Source of the DNA: Pseudomicrostroma phylloplanum
Taxonomy: Eukaryota > Basidiomycota > Exobasidiomycetes > Microstromatales
Reading direction: 5' to 3'
NCBI GenBank assembly: GCA_039545275.1
Contig: BCHS01000003.1
Span: 1,037,561 to 1,101,560 of the forward strand
Length of the DNA: 64,000 nt
Part shown: piece after piece, positions 41,701 through 52,083 of the stretch
Layout of the letters: the number at the start of each line of letters is the position of its first letter
How positions within the stretch are numbered: position 1 is the first letter of the stretch
The notes under the pieces: model-generated
What the model was told of the DNA's origin: nothing
What the model saw: only the letters and a program-made list of their open reading frames with translations
The model's database searches: none
Position numbers and translations under genes: made by a program

Positions 41701-41771
41701 CTGGAGATGCGGACCAGGCGGCGAAGAGGGTCAAGGAGAGGGACCAAGTCTCGAGGCTTGTGAGGCGGTGA
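38736..41771 (+). CDS. SEC15: Exocyst complex subunit Sec15
   Basis: Exocyst subunit that links Rab GTPase (Sec4) on secretory vesicles to the tethering complex. Eight exons: 38736-39041, 39125-39244, 39334-39477, 39553-40611, 40696-41160, 41234-41377, 41477-41568 and 41651-41771, giving 816 aa. All joins keep frame, for example CDENST then DFVSAVDKLLKVRS, and ARPAKV then LAILERLARYHAS. The N-terminus is coiled-coil (KKQLLESQRTMNKVDEAIETL). The helical-rod core contains FSQTYPLCCMDIRNLVDQYYTF, which is diagnostic for Sec15, and the C-terminal helical domain follows (VVNGEFFRLACTQLEALL). The fourth intron (84 nt) is a multiple of three without a stop, so unspliced mRNA would encode 28 extra residues. 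The length is close to the family (about 800-900 aa). Confidence 0.95.
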
Positions 41772-42039
41772 TTCTTTCCTGTGCCTATACCAGCAATACC
41801 ATATTCCATCTTGACCTCTGTCTAAGCTTCTGTGGCCTTGCGAGCGTTGGCGCTGACGACATTTTGAGCTCTGTGGTCCGAGTACGTGAAGACAGGGGGT
41901 TTGTCGTAGGTGCGGGTTCTGCTACGTGTAGTGTGCAGAGCGAGGAGTGCTTCCGAGACCTCTTCTTCTTCTTCTTGTGTGGTGTCTTGAAGGTGTTCCA
42001 AGAGTACTTTGTGTCTTGACTGAGAAGGCGGCCGCACCA

Positions 42040-42809
42040 CTAAGGCGCTGCGCTCCCCTCTTTATGTCCCAGCCCTGGCACAGGCGTCGCCGTACTCCTC
42101 GCCGATCCCGTCCCTCCCCGACTCTTTGGCGGTCTACCCCTCTTGGACGGCATCCCACTCTGCGAACCCGACCCCAATCCCGATCCAGATCCAGCTCCAG
42201 AAGCGGCAGCCGCAAGTGCCGCGGCGGTAGCTGCTCCAACTGCTGCCTTTCTCTTGAGTCCGCCGTTTGCAGACTTGGAGGAGACGTTATTCGCGCCTAG
42301 GCCCATACATTTTGCGAGGTGAGGGGCGAAACGATTCGAGGAGACGTGACGGTTGCAGACCATGCACCGGATCAAAGGGTTGGCATAGGCGGGAGTGGCA
42401 ACGACGGAGCCTCCACCGCCGCCGCCGCTCTTCGTGAGGGCGCTGGGGTCGGCGGCACTACTGTCCTTGGTAGAGTCCGAGGGACGGCCGTCGTCTTCGT
42501 GCGAGCCGTCAGCGGGCTTGTCTGCTCCCTCGGTGTCTGGCTTGCTGCTGCCTGAAGCGGCATTCCTGACTCGCCTCCGTGCTTCAGCGTCGTGTGTGTC
42601 CAAAGCGAGCTTGCTGAGGGCGTCTTGCACTAGCGAGTTGAAGATGCGCTGTGCCTGTTGGGGGAGTTGCGGGGGAAGAGGTGCTCAAGGCGTCAGTGTC
42701 TTTCTTCCAGCGTAGCTCCGCTTTCGTCACCAGTACTGACCAGCTGCGACTTGACATCCTTGGTAGTGTCTACATGCCATCCCCGCTGAGGAGGTGGTGG
42801 AGACGACAT
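42040..42809 (-). CDS. SGF11: SAGA deubiquitinase-module subunit Sgf11, with AT-hook-like tail
   Basis: Sgf11 anchors and activates Ubp8 in the SAGA histone H2B deubiquitinase module. Exon 1 is 42809-42741 (23 codons), the intron 86 nt (GTCAGT donor, CAACAG acceptor), and exon 2 42654-42040, giving 227 aa. The N-terminal helix reads DVKSQL then AQRIFNSLVQDALSKLALD, matching the Sgf11 helix that packs against Ubp8, Sus1 and Sgf73. After a Ser/Asp/Gly-rich linker comes the zinc finger IRCMVCNRHVSSNRFAPHL with ligands C120, C123, H135 and C139. The tail is Ala/Gly-rich and contains KRGRPPKSRGG (194-204), an AT-hook-like motif not usual for Sgf11. It is convergent with SEC15 and divergent from IRE1 (263 bp). 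Confidence 0.92.
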
Positions 42810-43072
42810 CCTGTGCGGGCGATGCTTGCTTGGTATGGACACTTGGTAGGAAGCATTATTGGCTGCAGCTGTCTTCCCCCATGGCCACACACGGAAGTGC
42901 GGAAATCAGACAAGGCCCGACGCGAGAACTGAGCTCGGTCCACCTCGGGACAGCAGCCACGCCTACGCATCCTAACCTACCATCGACCATCATCATCATC
43001 TACGCAGCTCATCGGTGACATGCTCGATTCTACTGGTCTCGTAACGCTTGGCAGACATACCAGCGGGAGCTC

Positions 43073-46000
43073 ATGAATACCGCAGTCACATCCAGGCGGC
43101 GCTGGACCGACTCCAGTAGCTCCTACATCACGTCTCCTCGCCTGCTCCACCTCTTCTCATTCATCGTCTACCTGCTCGTTTCCACTGCTCTCTCGTCGGA
43201 GGCGAAGAGGTCACAGCCTCTGCAAGCATCCAGCCTAGCACCGCAAGCGACTGCAGCCTCCGTAGCAGGCGTCGGTACGCCGCTCGAGGGCTACAGCCTC
43301 TCCTCGCTCGTCCTCGTCAGTGCAATCGATGGCTCTCTCACAGCGCTGGATCGCAGCACAGGCGAGACGCGCTGGAACCTCAACAGCAAAGGTTCGAACT
43401 TCTTCCAGAGCGGATCTGCCGCTGATACAGACGCTCTGACAGACCTGAGCTCGTCTGCTTTCACGCCTCTGGTCAGTACAGAGTATGGAAAGCGACATAC
43501 CTCTCTTGCTGCCCTGCTCGCCGGGTCGGGAGCTAATGACGAGGGCGGCAGACCAGGCAAGGCTACGCAAGGGGGAGATCGGGAAGGTTTCGCCCTAGAT
43601 GGCTTGCCAGCAAGAACACGCCATCTCTTGCAGGCAGCTGGGATGTACATCGTCGAGCCTGGATTCTCTGGCCGGCTTTACCTTCTGACCTCGAGGCGAG
43701 AGGAGGACGACGATGCGAGCTCGTCCGAAGGGGAAGCAGCCTTTGGTCAAGAGGCCAAGGCTCGGCTACAGCGCGTGCCGCTAACCCTTCCCGAGCTGGT
43801 GGGACTTTCGCCGTTCTCTTTTCCTGGAGACAAGGGAAGGGTATTCACCGGGACGAAGCGGACTAGACTCCTTCGCATCGATCCCTTGACTGGGCAGCTG
43901 GACCGGAGCTGGGAGGCCGATGGGAGCGAAACGTCCAGTGATTCGGGCTATGAAGATGAGGATCAACGTGACGATTACAGATGGGCATACCTAGCGAGAA
44001 CAGGTGAGTAGGCCGAACGCAGATGCTATGACTTCAGCGGTCTGTTTCACCTGCTGATCAGCCTGCATACACCTTCGCAGATTATACCCTGTCCATCTCC
44101 CTGCCACGTCGGCCTCATCTATCGCAAACGCTTCACTACTCCACTTACGCTCCTCAGTCATCCGACGGCGAAGTATCGTCGAGCTGGCTGCAAACATATA
44201 CCAACGCTCGTATACGCGGCGGTCGATCTCCTGGTTTCGCGGCAGACGACGGGCAGCTCATCTTACCCACTGGCCTGGGCTCAGAGGGCAGAGACCGAGC
44301 CAAAGTATCAGGCTGGAACTCAACGAGAGGATCTCTGGACCACGCCTGGACGAGAGAAATTGACAGTCAGGTCGTAGACATCTTCGATCTACTGCTACCG
44401 CGAAAGACCTCACGGGCTTCTCAAGTCCATCCAGTCATTGTACCCCACCCACCCTTCGCGCTTTCGGAGAAGACCGTTGCGGGCTCGCCAGACTTTCCGG
44501 GTGACGAGATGGACGCAGCGGAAGAGGACACGCTGTTGACCTTCTCGCCTTCGACCGGCTCTCTCTACGCCCTTTCGTCCCGCCGCTTCCCCGGCGTGGT
44601 CAAGGAAGTTACACCAGCTCTAGCAGGTCTTGGAGAGGCCGAAAGAGACTCGCAAGAACTAACGCCTGGAGGCGGCGCACGGAGAGGAGGTCACCATCAT
44701 CCTATGGAATGCAGAACCTTCGGCTGCTGGCTGGGTCGTTACAAAGTCAACGAAGAAGTGTTTGGAGATCAAGAGCAGACGAGGAAATTGCTTGGACCGG
44801 GGATGGGCCGTCCTACTCTGGATGGTGGTCACGATTATCAAGGACCACTCCGTCCTCCGCTCGGCCTACCGGAAGGCTCTTCAAGACCTGCAGAGGACCA
44901 AAGCAAGCCAACATCTCCCTCGCGTCAAGGATCGCCCACCCTTGCGCAGCGGACAGTATCTACTCTCAAGAGGCTTGGATCGTCCAAGAAGGCCTTAGCC
45001 ACCCAGGCATTCGCGCTGCTGGTCTTCGTCGGCTTTGCGATCTTGTTCAGGAGGGGAACACATATACGCGAGCAGCTCGATCTGCAGAAGAGTTCACAGA
45101 TAGTGCGAGAGTCCGGTCTGATGTGGGATCCTCGGTTGCCGGCGTCGAGCGGAGCGGACGCTGTTGACCTCCCCAAGGACTCTTCACTTGCTACGGTTGC
45201 AGGCGAAGAGTCCTCGCCTCAACAAGCGACACAATCAGACTTTGACCCCGCAGCGACACCGAAGAAGCAGGGCGGCACTGCTTTACCGGTCGATCACGAG
45301 GCCGCTGCCAGGGCTCTCCTGGAAGAAGAAGAGGCAGACGCTAGCGTAGCATCTGTAGGCAAGAAGAAGCGGCGGAAGAGAGGGAAGCGCTCTGGAGCGG
45401 CGGTAAAGGCCAAGGCGAATGGGGCAGCCAATGCGAACGGAGACGATGAGAGTGGTTCTGAGGACGAGAAAGAGGCTGCAGCTGCAAAAGATACGAATGG
45501 GAAAGGGGAGCAGCAGCAGTCGCGTCCTACCGGAGCCTCCTCTGATCTGCAGAATGCGGACAGAGCTCTCCAGAAAGAAGATGTTGCCTCAGATCTTAGC
45601 CCCGCAGTGGCAGTGGCCGCTGCAGCCGCGATGCCTGGTCCAACCACTTCAACGTCAGCTCTGGAGATCTCAGACGAGGTGCTCGGCTATGGCTCATCGG
45701 GCACAGTCGTCTTCAAGGGCAAGTTCCAGTCTAGACTTGTGGCAGTGAAGCGTCTCCTGGTCGACTTTGTGCATCTAGCCTCACAGGAGATCTCCCTCCT
45801 GGAATCGGCAGACGATCACCCCAATGTGATCCGCTACTTCTACAAGGAGCAGAAGGCCAACTTCCTATTCATCGCTCTGGAGCTCTGTCCAGCTTCGCTG
45901 GCGGACGTGGTTGAGCGGCCAGACGAGTGGAAGGATCTCGCAGTGCGGTTAGAGCCCAAGAAGGCAATTGCCCAGATCGCTAGCGGTCTACGGCATCTGC

Positions 46001-47322
46001 ATGGGCTCAGTATCGTCCATCGAGACATCAAGCCTCAGAACATCCTGGTGACCTACAAGGACCCGCACCAGCCTTCGACTTCGGCTCTGAAGATGCTACT
46101 GAGCGATTTTGGGCTTTCGAAGAGGCTAGATTCGGTGGCGCAGAGCAGCTTCTCGCAGACGATGCACCATCCGGGCGGTACAGCGGGGTGGCGAGCTCCC
46201 GAGATCCTCAGTGGCGAGGTCAGCCTCGACGAAGGTGGGAGTAGCGCCAGCACTTCTACCTCGAATAGCATCGCTGGTCTCACTTCTACGCGAAGCGCAG
46301 CGCCTAGGATGAGGCTGACGCGGGGCGTGGACATCTTCGCACTAGGCTGCGTGACCTACTATCTCCTCACCTCCGGCGACCACCCCTTTGGCGCGCGCTA
46401 CGAGCGCGAGGTGAATATCCTCCGCAACCAGAAGAGCCTCTCCCGTCTGGGCGCCTTTGGCGAGGAAGGAGTCGAGGCCTCTCACCTCATTGCCGCGATG
46501 ATCGATTGCGATCCGACGAAGAGGCCGCGGGCGATCCAGGTGCTGGCACACCCCTATTTCTGGGACGCTGGCAAGAGGCTGGCCTTCCTTCAGGACGTGA
46601 GCGATCGGCTTGAGGTCATTGATAGAGAGAAGGATCGGGCAAGCGCCCAGCAGCTCGCCTCGAACCTCGTCGCCAACGGCATGGCCGGTAGCAGTGGTGC
46701 CGGTGGCGGTGGCAGCAGTAGTAGAGATTCAGTCATGGGTCCCCCATCTAGCTCAACATCAGCACTCGCAGTTGCGGAGAGCGAGCTGATCCGGCAGCTC
46801 GAGGTGGGCGCAAAGGAGGTCACTGCGGGCGGTGATTGGACAAAGAAGGTGGACAAGGCATTCATGGATGATCTGGGCAAGTGGCGCAAGTACCATGGAG
46901 GCAGCGTGCGGGATTTGCTGAGAGCGCTGCGAAATAAGGTGAGACCTGCCTGGGCTCTGAACGCGGTCTCCAGCCTACTGGACAACCACTGATGCGCTTC
47001 ACCTCTCTCACGCCACCCTTGAACTCCCTCGTAGAAACACCACTATCAAGACATGCCTCCTGCTCTGCGCCGCTCCATGGGACACCTCCCGGACGGCTTC
47101 CTCTCCTATTTCACACGTCGGTTCCCGCGCTTGTTCCTGCACGTGTACGAAGTCGTCGCGAGGGACGGGTTCGTCAAGTCGGAGACGTCATTCAGGGTGA
47201 GTGGTCTGAACTACATTGGAGACATGCGCTGCGATGATGAGATCAGGCATGGGATTACTGATTATTGCCGAATACTGTCTTTCCACGATCAGGAATACTT
47301 CGCGCGACCGGAGGAGGACTGA
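43073..47322 (+). CDS. IRE1: ER stress sensor kinase/endoribonuclease Ire1
   Basis: Type I ER membrane protein that senses unfolded proteins and splices HAC1/XBP1-type mRNA. Four exons: 43073-44003, 44081-46938, 47035-47196 and 47293-47322, giving 1326 aa. It has an N-terminal signal/anchor (LLHLFSFIVYLLVSTALSS), a lumenal beta-propeller-like domain starting with VLVSAIDGSLTALDRSTGETRW, and a TM helix at about 617-633 (ALATQAFALLVFVGFAILF). A Lys/Ser/Glu-rich linker follows, then the kinase from about 840: GYGSSGTVVFKG, K867 in VAVKRL, HRDIKPQN (D959), DFG at about 986, and PGGTAGWRAPEIL. The KEN RNase domain includes YHGGSVRDLLRALRNK, then across the intron KHHYQDMP, FTRRFPRLFLHVY, and ends EYFARPEED. 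The last exon has nine sense codons. Retention of the third-last-exon intron would delete most of the RNase domain. Confidence 0.96.
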
Positions 47323-47503
47323 GACTCGGGAAGATGTGGTATGGACTTCGACACACCTTGTACAAATTCAAAATGCTAGTCGCACACGCTTTCTTTCTGT
47401 AATGTTATGACCACGTTCGTTCGCATGATGTCATTGCTATCTGTGTTGGATGATTAGTACCCCTGAAGCTACCTGTGGAAACTTCTCTCGCCGTCTCGCC
47501 GCT

Positions 47504-50500
47504 TCAGATCCTCTGCTGACTAGCCGCCGCCGCCTCAGCCTCCCTGAAAAGCCCAGCGGAAGGCCCACCCTTTGCCTCCTTGACGAGCTGCTGGAACCTT
47601 GGAGCTCCCATGGCTGCACCTCCTTGTGATCCACCAGCGAGAAGTCTCTGCAAAGCGATGAGCGCTCGGAAGGCGGCTCTGGTGAGCTCCGCCGACTTTT
47701 CTACATCCTGCTTCGTAGAGCCATCCTTGAGCTTGACCTTCAAAGACTCGTTGATGGGATCAGAGATCTCATCGAGAGCCTGAGCTACTTGCAAAGGAGC
47801 CAGATCCGTCAGACGTACCAAGATCAGGTAGCAGAGCAGCTTCACCTGATCGTCGTCTCGCAGGCCGGCGATGACTCGGTTCAGGTACTCGGCTACGTTG
47901 ATCTGGGGCAGACAAGTGTCCAGTAGTGTATACATCGTCTCGTAGGCGTTCTTGCGCAGGTCCAGACCGTCGTCCTGGATCACTGTGAAAGGACCCATGG
48001 TTACCTTTCGGAGAAGCTCCTGACGGACGTGCGTCTCTTGGTAGAGGAGAGGCAGCAGGGTACTCAGGTGCTCTCTGATCAGTTGAGGCTTGTTGTGAGC
48101 GGCTGAGTTGAAGGCGAACATTGCATGTCTGCGGACGTCGAGATCAGGATCCTTCAGCAAGCAGAGGAAATCGACAATGGAAGGTCCGAGCAGCTCGTTG
48201 TAGACAGGTGATGCCTCTGTGAGCGAGAATCGAATGGCAGCGATGACCGCTGCTCTCGTAGAGGCCGAAGGGTCCCGAAGACGGCCTTGCAGCTGGACCA
48301 GGTATTTGGCTGGGTCGGTGAGCGTCAAGCGCGCCAAGCACTCTGCACCGATACTTCGAGTGGCCTCGTCCTTTGTTTGGCATATGCCAAACAGTGGTGC
48401 CCAGATCTGCTCAGCAAGGACAGTCAGTTGCTCTGTTGAGCCATGCGTGATTAGCTCCTTGAGCGCTGCGAGCGCCAGGAGGCTGTGCTTGTCGACATTC
48501 TCGATGTGTCCGCGGATGACAGGCAAGAATGCTGCCTCGTTTCCGACGGCCATGTTGCCCAGAGCGAAGGCAGCAGAGCTACGAACTTCGTTGACGGGGC
48601 TCTCGAAGGCCTCGTAGACTTGCTTGACGAGGTCGGGATGCTTCATGAAATCTTCGAGACGACCAACTTCGCCCAGAATCAAAAGATTGAACGCCGTGGC
48701 AGCTTCCTTGCCCTGCGATGCCCCCTTGAGAGCTTGCCCGGCTCCACCAATGATCGCTTCGATGTTGCTTGGCGCGGCATTGGCGATGCCACCTACGCAT
48801 CGAGCAGCATTGGAGTACGCATGTGAGCCAGTCGAGTATTCAAGAGTGGATGTCAGAGCCCGGAGAATCTCGGTAGCACGTTGGCCGTCGACAGTAACCG
48901 TGACCTGAATGAAGTCGACGATTGAATCCAGCGTGTTTCCTTGCACAAGTGGCTCTGCTAGCAGGTAGCTCAGGTGAGACAGGAGGGCCTCCGTAGCTGA
49001 AGGAAGGACTTCAGGTTTGGCTTTGACCAAGAGAGCCAGCGCCAGGAGTGCTTGTGGCAAAAGGCTCAGGTCTGCGTCTTCGGCCAGGAGTGGAGCTATC
49101 TGCGTTACGATCGCGTTGGCGGTAGTCGCCTGCAGCTCGGTGCCCAAGCGGATGAGAAGAGCTTCGAGTGCTTCGAAGGCTGCAAGCTTGAGCGGTCGAC
49201 TGCTCTGACGGAGAAGGACGGTCACGTCATCGGTGCACGACTGGAAGAAGTTGCCAAAGGGGGGGCCTTGGCAAGCATGCGAGGATGCAATCTGGGCTAC
49301 GACCTTCACGGTTGCAAAGCGAGTCACCTCGTTCTTGAGGCGATCGACGAGCAATGGAAGGCACTCATCTAGCTTACTACCTAGGGCTGCGCCGGCAGAC
49401 GACAAGAGCACTCCAAGGCAAGCAACGGCCTTTTCTCGCAGCTCTTGATCCGAGTCTTGTCCCTCGAGACGAGTGACTACAGCCTCGTAAAGAGGTGTAA
49501 GCAGACCTGCCTCCAAACTTGACGCATCCTGTTTGTAGACCGCTGCTACCAGATCAGAGCTTGCGTCGAGGGCCTCGACTGAATCTCGATGCGCTCTGCC
49601 AGTAATGGCGCTGGAGAGGATTGGTACAACAGTTGTGAGTTGGTCCTGATAGCTACGGGAGTTGTGAGCTACGAAGAGCACCCGCAGGAAAGATATGATC
49701 TCTGATCTCAAGGATGAGCCAGCGCCAGTGGCACTTTCAGCAGTCTTGAGAGACTTGTTGATCTGAGTGACGATGGATGGTATCTGAGCATCGAGGCCGC
49801 CTTGTAATACAACAACAAGCTCCTTGAAGACGCTCGTACTGATGAGACGGGTACCCGATGACTTCGAAGGAAGCTCTTTCAAGAGGGCCTTCGAGATCGC
49901 AGGTACGAGATTGCGAAGTTGCGTTCGAGGACTTGATCCTTCCTCCGCATCGAGGTTGTCGCGTTTCCTCTTCAATGCGCCTGGTGATTGCGGTCGCACT
50001 TCAGTTGCTTGAGGGAGACCCACGAAGAGTTGGATTTGCCGCAAGAGAGCCAGGAATGTCTGTAGCACTTCAAGACGGACACTCTCCTCCCTCTCTGAGA
50101 AGCGGCTGACCAGAACTGGGGCCACTCTCGTAAGAAAAGTGGCAAGTAACTCGTGCCGTGTGTTGATGGCGGCTTGCAGCGTTTTGGCAGCAGCACGGCG
50201 TACTTTCCATGACATATCGTCATCGTCAGAGTAGTCTTCTTCTCCCTCCAGATCGTCGTCATCGTCCTCGAAGTCGTCCATCATTTCCTCATCGGAATCT
50301 GTGTCGCTGCCGGCGTAGTTCGGATCGTGCTTGATGGAGTCTACAGCTGTGCCAACCACTGACGTGAGGAACGGCGTTACTTCCATCGGACAGCGTAGGA
50401 GAGCCAGCTCCATAGTCTAAGAGGGAAGGGGGACTTCAATAGCCGATTCGCAACTCGGTGCCTGCTGCCACCAATCTACTCACCTGCAGTGTGGTCTCTC

Positions 50501-51800
50501 GCAGCTCATCATCATCAGTCCGAGCAGCTTCGATGATCTTGGGCATGAACTCTGGCAACCTGCGTCCCACCCTTCGCGGACTTGACCGGGCCAGAGCGCC
50601 AATGAGCTGAACGCTTGTTTTCTTCTTGTCTACATCGGAGCTACTGAGATTCGAAGAGGCGGTCGTGGAAAGTTGCGTAAATGTCTCGGAAGAGGAGTTG
50701 GCAGCAAGGACACCTGTTCATCGGAATGCAGACTGAGTCAGTGTCCTACTTGGCTTCGCGCTCCTCCTTCGGAGTGCCTACTCACTAAGCGCTAGGATTG
50801 CCCGTTTGCGAACAGCTACCCGGCTATGCTCTAGTAAAGGGAGCAAGCTTTGCAGGCCAGCCTTCTGAAGCTGAGAGTCCTCCAATATCGAAGATGAGAA
50901 GCGATTGAAGATCTCTGATAGGACATCCAGAGAGTCAATGAGAAGCTCTTGTGACGCAGCGGGCTAAGTACAGGCAGAGGCGTTGTAAGCATGGCGTTCC
51001 TAGCAGGAGCTCAATGAGAAGCAAACGCACTCACGTTATTGATCTCGCTCAGGAGCTTGGGAGCCAAAGTACTGGTAGCAGAGCGAGCTAGATTCGAATG
51101 CGAAGGCATCTCTGCAATGACGGTCTTGAGTCCTGTTGCAGATGAAGAGGGTCATCAGTATTGTTCCATGAAGTTGCATGGGTACAGGCCCTAGCATACT
51201 AGACTCACCAAGAGCAGCAATGTCTCGTACCTCTTCTTCTTTCGAAGATATGCAGGATACCAGAGAGTCTATCACTACCTGCATCTGCCTCTCCCTCACT
51301 CGGCGTACCAGCACTCCAAGGCTGTGAAGAGTGATTCGTGATACGGCCAGAGTGAGCATTGCTGTGACGTTTGTTTTCTCTCTGCCAATCTCACTCCATC
51401 TTACTTACCAGCGGACTGCCATGTTCTTGACTTCACCGTTGGGATCCTTGAGCAGCTCTAATACCCTTGTGACAACTTTGGACTCTACGTCACCATCCAT
51501 CCCGAAGGAATCCTTGCGAGCATCACTGATGAGATCATTGAGAGCCATGAACCTGGGTACGGGTGATGAGAAGGGCGTACGAGTCAGACCGACTACACTT
51601 CAATTGAGTCCTCCTTGATAGGCACACAACTACTAACCGGAAGTCTGCGTCCTGTGACTTCATCTGAGATGGACAGTGTTGGGAAGGTGATTAGCATCAG
51701 TGCTCATGGTCACATTGATGACCAGGCAACCTAGGTGGGACCGAGCTGAGCTCACCTTTTCCAGCAGAGCAGCGATGCTGCTCGAAGTTACCCTCGACAT
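47504..51800 (-). CDS. CAND1: Cullin-associated NEDD8-dissociated protein CAND1/TIP120
   Basis: HEAT-repeat exchange factor that binds unneddylated cullins and swaps SCF substrate receptors. Eight exons: 51800-51756, 51663-51638 (26 nt), 51552-51409, 51321-51209, 51132-51035, 50963-50786, 50713-50484 and 50416-47504. The protein is 1248 aa, very close to human CAND1 (1230). Joined N-terminus: MSRVTSSSIAALLEK, MKSQDADFR, FMALNDLISDARKDS, then GEVKNMAVR and CLGVLVRR, colinear with the human protein. The acidic loop EEDYSDDDDMSWKVRRAAAKTL is nearly invariant in the family. HEAT repeats fill the rest, and the C-terminal region (LLYQETHVRQELLRKVTMGPF, LRKNAYETMYTLLDTCL) matches the cullin-binding TIP120 domain. 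Donors vary (GTGAGC, GTTAGT, GTAAGT, GTGAGT). It is convergent with IRE1 across 181 bp. Confidence 0.96.
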
Positions 51801-51819
51801 CTTGACCTTCTGCAACGAG

Positions 51820-51828
51820 GGTGGCAAA
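51820..51828 (+). promoter_or_regulatory. GGTGGCAAA sequence (PACE-like) beside the CAND1 start
   Basis: An exact match to the yeast proteasome-associated control element core bound by Rpn4, 20 bp upstream of the CAND1 ATG and on the opposite strand. Chance expectation for a 9-mer in this window is not negligible, and Rpn4 may be absent from this lineage. Confidence 0.2.
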
Positions 51829-52083
51829 GATGAGTCAGGGGTAGTACGAGGGTTTTGTTGTGCAGAGGGATGCAAGGGCAAGGGTCATGCTTGAAGCACC
51901 TCGACTCGAGTCTCCTTCTTCCTTCTCCACCTCGAGTGTCTCATTTCGCTGCTTCCGTCTGCAACGCGTCTCGCTTCTCCACCGCCTACGTACAGCACAG
52001 CACCACCCCAAGACGATATATGCTTTGAGGTCAGAAGTGACGATGGAGACTGCTCAACTTCAGTACTTGACTCTGTTCCTTGT

